NCBI RefSeq assembly: GCF_000091045.1
Contig: NC_006694.1
Span: 866,001-930,000, forward strand
From: Cryptococcus deneoformans JEC21
Taxonomy: Eukaryota > Basidiomycota > Tremellomycetes > Tremellales > Cryptococcaceae
Length of the DNA stretch: 64,000 nucleotides
Direction of reading: 5' to 3'
Shown here: positions 47,657 to 57,909 of the stretch, in pieces
Layout of the letters: each line of letters begins with the position of its first letter
How positions within the stretch are numbered: the stretch's first letter is position 1
Notes under the pieces: generated by a model
Databases searched by the model: none
What the model saw: only the letters and a program-made list of their open reading frames with translations
What the model was told of the DNA's origin: nothing
Program-made: the position numbers and the translations under genes

Positions 47657-50600
47657 TTATAAGCTATCAAAGAATGACAGATCCTGTGCCGACAGTCCCC
47701 CCTGTCCACTTCCCGTCCCTTGTCCCGGCGTTTGGGAAGGCTTCAGTGTAGCCCCACCCATCAAGCTAAAAACAGGAGCAGACGTAAAAGGAAGAGGTGG
47801 TGTGGGGCTCGGCGAAAGCGCATTGAGACCCCCCATTGTCCCCATCTCAGCCACAGTGGTTGTTTTAGAGCTTCCTAAGGAAGGCGTGGAAGGTTCGACA
47901 CCCCCAAGCAAATCACCGCCTCGTTTAGCCGATCCTCCAGGGGGAGGAGGTATTAAGAATGGGAATCCTTTTGAACCGTTTGCTGATGAAGCTCTGGGAG
48001 GGGGTTCCAATTGTGGGGGTACAGGACTGGGAGGGGCGGGCCACCTCTTGCCTTTGGAGGCAGATGCGCCAGAGAGCAGATTGAGCGTATGAGAATGGTC
48101 AAATGACATGGAAGGTGGTCGAGAGTGAGATGAGGATGAAGAAGGTTGGCCTAATGGCAGACGAGGCTGAATGGGAGATTGAGATTTAGTGGAAGATGTG
48201 GGAGCTAAAGAGGAAACGGGTGATGAAAAATCGCCAAAGTCATAAGAATTATCCTTTGCACTTGACGCCACCCCTCTGTTGCTTGTTGACCCAAAGTCAC
48301 CGAAGTCGCCAAAGTCGTCATTCAGAGAGATGTGCTCAGTTGAAGGCTTTGGCACAGCTGGACTCTGAGGCTGGAACTTAAGAGGTACGGAAGACATTGC
48401 CACGTTCATAGCTGCTGAAGGTGGAGAAGAAAAAGATATCGCCGGTGTAGAATGTATTGAGGGAGTGATCGGAGAGTTATTCGTGGACGCCGATTGCCCC
48501 ATCTGACCAGAGCTTGCACCAGAAGACATTAATCCTGCGAAATCATCCCAAGCCAGACCACTATCACTTTCACCTCGAACGGCCAAACCAGACCCTGTCG
48601 ACGTAGGCGATAACATATTGGGCGTCCCACTTCCACTTCCACCTGGACTCCCAAAGTCCAACCCTCCCAACAGGTCCATATCATTCGGCTGAGGTGCAGA
48701 AGGTGCCTTCATCCTGGCAATAAACCTTCCGCTTGTTGATCTTCCCGCACCACTTAGCGTTGACGCTGTCGGTTCCTGTGAGACTTTTGGTGGTGGAGCA
48801 AGAGGTTTTGGTAGATCCGTAACCTTGGAACTTAACAAGTTCTCTAGACTCGCTATAGGCTCATTTGCGCCGGGCTCCAGCGATAATAGGTCTGCCACCC
48901 CTTTGCCTTGAGGCTGCTCAGGCACACCAGGGATATCTGAGAGGAATGAAAAGTCCGAAGCGGACAGCTCAAAGTCCTTCGCGTCAACGTCAGGTGTAGA
49001 TGTGGAGGTAGAAGGTTGTTGGGAAGGTCGACGGGAAAGACGGCCGAAAAATCGCGAAACGGCTGATGGTGGGGGGGCTGTTGCATGTTTGGCAGGAGGA
49101 AGAGGTTGGGCTTCAGTTATGGGGTTCTGATGTATTGATGACGCGGGAGACGTGGAACGGGAAGGAACAGAGACTGAGGCAGCGTGAGAGGCGGGAATGG
49201 AAGGTGGTTTTGCATCTGATGATGGACCGGATTGAGTGGTATCACCAGTTGCAGTCCGTGTCATAGGTTTGACCTCTAATATGCCACCTCCAGAAGTGGT
49301 AAGTTGCCTTTCAGATGCCGGTCTCCTTCCCCATAATGACCATCTACTCTTGTTCCCTTCTTCCTTGCCCTCAGACCGACCATCACCCTGGTTCTCTGGC
49401 TCGCCCAATCTCGATCGACTGGACCACGATGCGTCACCGTTGGAAGTCAGTGACAAGCTTAGTGGATCGACACGTTTAGGACGTCGAACGGAACGGGCGG
49501 CTGCGGAAAGTAGAGAAGAGGAAGGGTCGAGATTAGGGCGTTGCAGAGAATAATCGAAACGCTCGTGGGTTACAAGTGAAGAAAGGACGGGTGGATATGT
49601 GTTTATCTCGGGAGGAATGGTGGAGAGTGATCTGAAACTTTCAACGCTTTTGACATGTCAGCTATTGTTGTTGTTACGGGTAACCAGAAACCAGACTCAC
49701 GCATCCTCAAATACCTTATTGATCGTCTGCTCATACTGGAGCTCTTCCGCTCCGGTCATCTTTTCGAGTCCCACCCCTCCAGCCATTACGCTTTCCGCTA
49801 CTTTGGTCCATAAACCTTTAAGTTCTTCCATCTTCTCTCGTGGCTACCGCAGACATTAAAATTAGCATTAAATTCATAATGTCAATGGAGTATACCCACA
49901 GCTCGCTCTTCTTGGATCTTAATCCTTCTCTGAGCTTCTTCCCAATCATCATCTCCCTTCGGCTTCGTCGCTGAGGACGTTCCTAAACCGAGTCCTACAG
50001 CAGGAGCCCCCCAGGCGACCTCTTCATCATCCACTTTCGATTCTCTCTCTTCAGGCACCTCCTCTATGGAGTGCACACCAGAGGCAGACCTAGTCAAGGA
50101 TGTGTCCCAATCATCATTGCCCCACACATCATTATCGCTCTCCTTTATATTACTTCCCCATGGATCGCTGCTGCTTGCTGCCGGGGCTGCAAAGTCTGAG
50201 AACCCGCCAAACTCTTCTCCAAATGAAGGTGATTTTGGTAATGTCGGAGTAGGGAGTTCTTCCACAGATGAGCTTCCTAACCCCCCCAATGATTTGCTAA
50301 GGGGACTGTAGCTAATTGGCGTTTGCAGACCGCTAGCTTGAGGCGATACTGGCGGACCTATTGATGATTCAGTTGAGATGATGGAAGTTGGCTCGTTGAC
50401 CGCAAGATTGCCTGCTATTTCTTCTGAAGATGGTGTCGACAGAAGTGCGGCCGGATCATTGCCCCATATAGCTCCATGGTCTCCTTCGGGTCCCACTCTT
50501 GAGCTGATAGCTGTCTCTTCTCCGGGCAATGACGGCCTTGGAAGCGTGTATGTTATCGCCGCAGTGGATGCAGATAGCTCGGGTATTTCCGGTAAGGGAT

Positions 50601-50994
50601 TGGAAGCAGCAAGATCTACTGCTGACTTTGAAGAAGCCTTTGGGGAGCCTGGCAGAGGTACCGGTGAAGCTGGTGCTGGGTCACCTCCCCATACAGCCCC
50701 AGGATCTGGGTCAGCTTCTACTTTCGATCTGATAGGGCTAGTAGGTAACGTTGGAAGCGATAGTGTTGCAGCTTCAGACTCTGCACCCCAAGCATTTTCC
50801 ACCACGTCAGACAATCCTAACGCCTTTCCTCCTGTGGGACTCTTTGTCTTGTCCTTGTCTTCGAACGTAGCGGTCCTTGGACCGGCTGGCGTAGGAGGAG
50901 CTCCCCATGGGTTGCTCGGGAGTATCGTTGTCTCCGGCTTTGCGGATGGTTTAGCTGGAGTCGACCATGTTGGGGTTGCCCACGGGTCTTCCAT
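47657..50994 (-). CDS. Probable clathrin/adaptor-binding accessory protein
   Basis: Exons 50994-49900, 49843-49701, 49646-47657 (introns 56 and 54 bp); 1075 aa. Almost wholly disordered, Ser/Pro-rich. It carries many short linear motifs of endocytic and Golgi accessory proteins: DPW at residue 3 and again near 281, tryptophan motifs VWGGD, IWGND, VWGNDDWD, FGGFSDF, a clathrin-box LLSLE at residues 666-670, DLLGGLDFG, DDFAGL and repeated DFGDFGDFG near 855. Only one ordered part is likely: a helical segment across exons 1-2 (DDDWEEAQRRIKIQEERA into PREKMEELKGLWTKVAESV and EELQYEQTINKVFEDA). This pattern recalls aftiphilin or epsin-tail type proteins. No catalytic domain. The donor of exon 1 is the weaker GTGGGT. 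Function is inferred from motifs only. Confidence 0.75.
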
Positions 50995-51147
50995 GATTGG
51001 GTTGTAGAGATGAGTTGAAAAGCAAGAACGAATAACTTTAAGGTTCCGAACACGACATCAGATCGATCGGGAACCGACGTCGACGCGAGCCGTCTGCAAC
51101 ACGCATTTTCTCTTTCCATCGTATGTAACTGCCCTAGCAACAACAAA

Positions 51148-51726
51148 ATGCCCTTTCCATCCCCACATCTAGAGCGAACACGCTCTCACTCATCCTCGCT
51201 ATCCATTGCCCGGTCTCCAAACGTACTAGCATCCGCTCCCTTCCTTCCGCCGATTTCCCCTATCTCTCCGCACGATCTCGATCAGCCAAACCCAATTGAG
51301 AGTCACCATCCATTCGCCCAAAACTGGCGATCAAACATATTAGGACGTTCTGTATCCGCATCAGGTAACGGGAGATTAGAAGCTATACCGAGTGTGGAAG
51401 ACTTGTCGGCTCCGACAACGGCAGATGCGTTGTTGGATACCGAAGACAAGACTGGAAATTATGCGGAAGATGATTATGACGGAAGCGCATCCACACCTCT
51501 CCTTAAGCCCCACGTTCATTCGTCCGATGCAGGCGGGTCTGTATTTGAGAGATTATCAATGGACCTCAATGGCATTGAAAGGTTAGAAGGTCCATCGTTC
51601 GAGTATACTGGCCCGTTCCAACCTCCAGATTCGAAAGAGTTATTGGGAATCATCCTCAGTTTTGTAGGTGTCCTCGTTCTGGCTGTAGCTGCCGGGCTGG
51701 CAACGATTTTCGACTGGGTGTTATAA
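51148..51726 (+). CDS. Small tail-anchored membrane protein, uncharacterised
   Basis: Single exon, 192 aa, divergent from the clathrin-motif gene with a gap of 153 bp. The N-terminal 160 residues are Ser/Pro- and Asp-rich (SPISPHDLDQP, YAEDDYDGSAS) without signal peptide. The only hydrophobic segment is at the extreme C-terminus (LLGIILSFVGVLVLAVAAGL, about residues 164-186) followed by six residues, which fits a tail-anchored protein inserted via the GET route. No domain is recognised. A shared promoter with the neighbour may hint at joint regulation. Confidence 0.7.
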   Translation: MPFPSPHLERTRSHSSSLSIARSPNVLASAPFLPPISPISPHDLDQPNPIESHHPFAQNWRSNILGRSVSASGNGRLEAIPSVEDLSAPTTADALLDTEDKTGNYAEDDYDGSASTPLLKPHVHSSDAGGSVFERLSMDLNGIERLEGPSFEYTGPFQPPDSKELLGIILSFVGVLVLAVAAGLATIFDWVL

Positions 51727-52152
51727 AATCGGTTTTGGTACCCATATGTGCCAAATGGAAATTTTAGGTCGGACCTTCCCACAGTGAGTCCATCTACTCA
51801 GCCATATCCTGCAGTAGTAATGACCATTTTGTATAGTACCCTAGACGCTCTCCCATTTGAAGCTTATAGTATTACCAAGCTTTCTCAAGGCTTCCCACAC
51901 TTTGAGGAAGGCAGCCTGTCGCGAAAAGCCAATATACCTCAAGATAATCTAGTACTTCATATCGTCGGGAAGGAAGCAACTGTCCCAATCTCTGCTGGTG
52001 ACGCGCATTGCCATCCATCCCCTGATCGAAGCCTGACATGGCCTGCCAAGACCATTGGTATGTCGTACAGAATTGCAAACTGGTCTATCCCATGCAAAAA
52101 TACTGACAGAAACCTAATGCAATCTATGCACAATTATTCGCTACAAGCAATT
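51727..52152. other. Convergent intergenic region
   Basis: 426 bp between converging stops. A plus-strand open frame covering 51748-52230 is not supported because it overlaps the last exon of the SMP/C2 gene and has no recognisable content. Confidence 0.4.
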
Positions 52153-55100
52153 TTACAATTTCGACAGGCCCTCTTTTTCCACCTCAAGATCTGCGCCCCT
52201 CCTTCGCCCATACCCCTCATGCACACTTGAACTACCGTGGTTCGTAGCGTTATGCATTGTAGCGCTCAGTTTATCTTTGACGAATTTCCCTGTACGAGCA
52301 ATTTTGAGTTGAAACAGGCCCTTGTGCTACGATCAAGTGGCAGATTAGTTTGAAAGATGACACTTTTACGAGTGATTACAGGAGAAATGAACATACTCGT
52401 TTATGCAAGGCGTGTGAATGTGCTTTTCTCGGTGACATATCTTCCACGATATCATCCTGAAGATCTGCAAACTCGTGCTCCCCAGTATTTTCGCCCTCTC
52501 CGTTCTCACTATCGCTCTCGTTGCCCTCATCACCCAATTCGTGCACGATATAATGTTCATCACGGGCCGATTCCCACGCTTCAAAAACCTTTGCGAATCT
52601 TAGATCGTGCTTTGCAAGCTTTCGGTGGATGGCGCTGATTCCAGGGGCGAGCACCCAGCTGACGTCAATGTATCCTATAAGACGATGTTGCCCTGACGAA
52701 GAGCGAGAGGACGAAGCGATAGACCGGGAAGATCGCTTGGACGTACTTGTTTTTACACGAGCAAGGGCAAGGGAGTTGGGATGTGAGTTGAGACGCGGGC
52801 TCTGGTCTACATCAGTCAAATCGGACGTGTTCAACAATTCCCCTGAATCTTCATCAAGAGGTGTATCCGCCGCTCCATCGAAGTCCAAATCCCAATCACT
52901 TGCCTCGCCTTTGACTCCCTCCCAAACAGCAACACGTCTTGAACCTTCACCGTCAGGCACATCATTCAGCCTCACCACACCTACACCCAAGAGTTTCATC
53001 TTCCCGAGTACTCGTCGTTTCGATTTACTGGATTGAACAGACATGTGGATAGCGCAAGAATGACGGTACATAATTGCCAAAGCAGGATGGGTTGAAGGCG
53101 GGAAAGTGTATTGTTCAGTTGAAGAAGGTGGAGTGGGAAAGCGAGAGGAGGATGGTGAAGCAGCAGGGGCGGCGCTGCTATTTCCGCTTTCCCCGCTGAC
53201 AAGCCGGACTTTGCGTGTATCGCTGTCTGTTCTTATGACGACCCGTAAATCGTCATGCCTGTCGTCCATGGGAGTGAAAACCAAACTTTTGATCTGTACA
53301 GTCCCCACTTCATACCCCGATATTCCTCGCGGAATATACATCTCGAGGGATTTCCAAAGCAGCGAAAGACGAATACGACCCCAGCCAAGGCCAGCGGTGA
53401 GAGGGAACCAACGGGTAATTTGGGAGGTATTTTTCAAAATGTCATACAGGTTAATTTCAACTAGGCCAAGGATGGGATCTTGTGTGCAAGATTGATCAGT
53501 TCACCACCACGACGCTGATCGACACAAATGACTCACCATGTTCCCTATCCCTCGCATCCCTGACAACAAAAACAACCTTGCCCTTTGTCCAATCCCTCAC
53601 AAACCTCTCACTTACTGCATTATAATAAGGCATCGGTGTGACCTCTTTCGTCCTTGTCTTATATACCAACTTATCGTTCAAATGCACTTCACAGTAGGCT
53701 GATGGCGGATCACTATTTTCGTTAGGATTGCGGTCTGTGACATGGCCGAGTGCTGGAGGACCGCCAGCAGGGCGGCGAGGTTGGGTTGCGTATGTACCTG
53801 CGGTGGATTCGACTTCGAGATCTATGTACATGTATTAGCTGGCTGCAAATTGATGGAAGAAGCTTTTACACTTGGGGCTTACCAAGACATTGATGGATAT
53901 GAAACTAAACTCTGTTAGTTTTCCAAAGCGTCCTCAGAGACCACCAAATAACTTACCTGCAGTATTCCACTCAGCCTCTCCTCACTAGCACCCACCTCTG
54001 CTTCCCACACCTCCCTGTCTTTCTTCCCACCTAACCACGCTTTTGCCTCTGTTCTTCTTTTGATTCTCTCCGACTCCCATTCATCTTGTCCCGGCACCAT
54101 ATCCTTCATCCATCTTATCCACCACGGCTCTGCGGCATCCTTTGGCGGCTCACACTTCTCCCTCTCCCTCTGCATCTGGGCGAGACGCTCCTTTGTCTCT
54201 TCGGGTGACATTTGCCATACAGGGCAAAACTCTACTGACCACTCCAAGGTACCTGACGTGTTCTTGGCTGCTCGATCAGCGGCGAAATGGTCGACTCGGT
54301 GCGTCATGCCTTGACGGCAAGAGTCGATGAGCTCGGCGAGATCGAGTAGGACCACGCCGAGAGTGTCGTCAGCTGAGAAGCGGTCAGAGTCGTTGGCACA
54401 GATTCGGAAACTTTCGCCGACTTCAATCGCATCTGCCGCTACCATAACTTCATTCATCCCATCGTCAGCCAAAGTGCAAACTATCAAAAGAAGAAATAAC
54501 TTTTTAAAACAAAGAAGGCATGCTTACTAAAACATTCCTCTTCCCAAACAGGATTCATCGACCGTCCAATCGTCCGTGTACTGAACACAGGCTTCTTGGC
54601 CTTTTCGAACCCTACCTCCAAATAGGGATCACAGCTACCCACAGTATCTGCCTTTGGCAAATCACGAGCCCCGTGGAAAATGATGTGCAGTACACCGATA
54701 TGTTCGGTCCGATTCGACGACTCGGCACCGAGCAGGAGACGATCGATGTCCATTGTGTATGATTGAGGGTGTAGGAAAGAGGAAAGGACGGATTTGAAAG
54801 AAGCTTTGACTTGAGACGACAGTGTTAGATCGGAAAGTATTGCTGTGATTGAAAAAAATATGGCGCTTACCGTAAGGTTTCATAAGTGGCAGATCCATAG
54901 CGTTAAAAGCCCCCTTCTTCAAAGGGTTCGCAGAGATATCATATTCCGGCATACTGGGTAATGTGAATGTACCTGTTGTGATGAATGGTGGCGTCGGGGA
55001 TAACAACAACCTCAAATTGACCACACCCTTAACGTAGAGCACATCAATGTAGACCGGTATCTCTGCCTTGCCCAAACCTTTTACCCCGATCCCAATATAA

Positions 55101-56808
55101 GCCTGAAAATCAATCAGCCCCTGTACACCTCCGGTTCCCGACTTTTGTACCAGAGAGAGGACTCACAAGGCAATGTAGCCCTCTTCCTTTTCGCGTAGCC
55201 TCCGCTCCTCTCTTATATTCAAATCCCACTTGATAATTCACATACTGCCCCGAGTCAGGATCCTCTTCATCAATTTCTTCATCCCATCCTCCATGTATCC
55301 TCGGTCCATCAAACTTATCCGCTTTATCCTCCAAACAATCTCCCGATCGAGTTTGGGGTTGATGTTGTTGGGTTGTATTTGTCTCTGGGCTTTGACCGGT
55401 TTTGGAATGATCGGTGGAAAGATTGCTAGGTGTGCGATGTGTGATTTTGTGTAAGAGCCGATCCCTTTTCTGGCGCTTTTGGACTTCGTCCTGAACCTGG
55501 GGATCACTGCCAGAGTATTCCGGAGTTGATTGGGTAGGAGGGGGTTTACCGTTATTGATCAAGTTGGATGAGCTGGTAGAAGGAGTTTGGCGGCTGTGTC
55601 GTGCTCTCTTGAGGGGTTCAGCACCAGGGGATGCGGGGGCTTTTTCTGCGGACGATGAGTGGGTTTTGTCGCCTGTTTTTTGGTCTGATTTTGTGACAGA
55701 TGAGGACAGGGAGGCGAACCATTCCTTGTCCGACATTGGTCGGAGCGAGGTGAGCACAAGAGGTTGAGAGCCTAGGGCAGGGGATGTAAGGCGGACACTT
55801 GTCTTGAGATTCATTATTCGTCAGTTGTGGTATCGATTTAGCAGAAAAAAAGCAACCTACAACGATGGGCGGTACTTCCTCAACGAGAGCATCTTCAAGC
55901 AGATCAACAAACGGAGTCAACACGTCCGTCGAGATCAGTGGGAACAGAGCATAGAGTGCATGGTTTCTATGTCTGTCAGCTTCTCCTTTTTTTTTCTTTC
56001 ACGAAGGCGAGGTACACATAACTCACACCCAGCTAACAGCTTCCACACCATCTCCAGTCTGCATAATCTTCTCCTTCTGCTCCTGAATACTCGCATCATG
56101 GGTGGGAGGGGGTAAGGACCCATCCAGCTGGGATAGTAAACGATAGCCCCCAAAGGCTGCCACCATAAGCCATGTTAGGGGTAATCCGCAGTGCGCGAGA
56201 AGGACCAAGATGGTGGTGAAAATGGCCCGTTCGGTACCTGACATTGCGGGTAGATCTTTAAGGCCAGAGGAAAGTGCTTTCTTTAATAAAGACAGTGCTA
56301 GAGGGATATGTGAACTGTTTCGACTTGACGGAGCCGCTGCGGGCGGCATGCCTTTGTTAGGCGAGAATAACGAAGCGTTCGTTGATGAAGCCTGCCCTTC
56401 GTTGATGGGATCGTTATTGAGGAGATCATTGCCAGCAGCTGCTTTTGGCCCTGCATCACGGTTTCCAGCCCCATTGACTGTTAAATCTCCGTTCGACGCG
56501 TTGGACAACCTTTGACTCGCTTGCTCGAGAACATTTGAAGCGTTTGGTTCTTCATCAGGGCTAGCGGGGGTGATAGCCACTTGAACACGTGGAACCTCTT
56601 CGGATAGTTGTGGAGTACCTTCTGAAGCTGTTGCCACAGATTCGCCTATGAGTATAGGTGGGGGCGGAGATTCCCGGCTGACACTACCTGCTGTTGTCGG
56701 TCGAGGAGGCAAGGGAGGCGGTGTGGTCAGTGCAGACGCTGGGGTTATAGTAATGGCTTGTGGGAGTGGTGATGGTTTTCGAGGAGGTAGGCGTGGCGGC
56801 TGGGACAT
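52153..56808 (-). CDS. SMP- and C2-domain membrane-contact-site protein (tricalbin-like)
   Basis: Ten exons: 56808-56027, 55966-55861, 55802-55167, 55102-54871, 54809-54528, 54480-53957, 53904-53883, 53821-53537, 53478-52397, 52326-52153; 1374 aa. Pro-rich cytosolic N-terminus, a hydrophobic hairpin (~192-222), an SMP-type lipid-transfer domain (HALYALFPLISTDVLTPFVD, LEDALVEEVPPIV, RLTSPALG, YVNYQVGFEYKRGAE, AYIGIGVKGLGKAEIPVYID), then C2 domains (VLHIIFHGARDLPKADTVGS with CDPYLEVGFEKAKKP; and SAYCEVHLNDKLVYKTRT). This order is that of tricalbins/extended synaptotagmins, which tether ER to plasma membrane and move lipids. Exon 7 is only 22 nt. The last exon (FQLKIARTGKFVKDKLSA...EVEKEGLSKL) follows a GTATGT donor and replaces a read-through stop; it fits the charged family tail. 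Exact orthology is not claimed. Confidence 0.85.
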
Positions 56809-57909
56809 TTTTTCGGTGGCAAAGCATCTGGAGGCGTTGGAATTGAAAAGTCAACTGGTCAGCTTCGTTTTATGCAAAGATCGAGATGCGATGACGAGAT
56901 GACGGAGGCCGGGAAAGGGCGCAGCTGTTAACAACGATCGGATCAGGCACAGGCTTATCTCCATATATCTCTAACCAAAACGGGATTATAACACACGATG
57001 CAGATGACGATGGGATGTATGAAATGCAGAGAATAAGTTCCGCATGGCTCAAAACATGCATGCATGCATACATACATGCTCCTTTCTAACGCGTCAATAA
57101 AAGCATCGACACAAGTAGTTGCCCACCATATGAAATCAGCGAGCGGCGACTTCCCAGATGACGTAACTTTCAGAGAGAGACAAAAAAGGATGAGGAGAAC
57201 AACCAAGGGACGGAAAAAGAGATCGGTAGGTGCTCTTCAAGCTGCGCGGCAACAGTAGTGGATAGGGTACTGTCTGACCAACGAGCTGGCGGCACTGCAG
57301 AGGCGTGTCGACTTGTGTAGTGGATGGCTGCCTCTGGGGGAATCGGAATATCGGGCCTAATTAAGAGACTAATTATGTTGGCTGGGTAATAGCGCGTGGA
57401 AAATATGGCGGTTTTGTCCTTACCGGCCGTCGCAGATCTTTTCTCATCACTTTCCTCGCCTTTAGTTAAAATCCTATATCCGATTATAGACTAATACGCG
57501 CAAGAGAAAGGGCAAATGAAGTAGGCAGTTAATCAGATACGGCCATACTATTACATATCAAGCCATCAATCGTGACCACAAGCTGAGTAGATTTGATGAG
57601 AACCTAATCGGCCGACAAGAAAAGAAGAAGAAGAGCGCCTGTTCGAGGAACAATAGCTGTGAGACAAATTTCTCCTTTGTCGATTCATCACTCATCACCG
57701 CTTATTAGTGACTTCTCCATCTCGACGAGGTCATGTCCAGTAACCTTCGTATACTCACGAATATACTGACAGTCTTCCACTTTCATACTCACCGCACGTC
57801 TACGTATGCTAACACGAGTTGGTCCGAGCTCCACCAGATACAGTACACGTTGCCTCGTTGACTGATTCCACAACGGACACAAAGCAACGAACGGGAAGCT
57901 ATTGACATT
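56809..57909. promoter_or_regulatory. Divergent intergenic region (SMP/C2 gene / orphan)
   Basis: 1101 bp between two divergent starts. It contains a short CATG/CATA microsatellite at about 57055-57078. No gene or RNA is recognised. Confidence 0.4.
57055..57078. repeat. CATG/CATA tetranucleotide microsatellite
   Basis: Six consecutive near-identical tetranucleotide units in the divergent promoter region. Likely a polymorphic simple repeat. Confidence 0.7.

Noticed and set aside
51748..52230. Plus-strand frame of 160 codons
   Set aside because: It overlaps the last exon of the SMP/C2 gene, which has better support, and has no known content.
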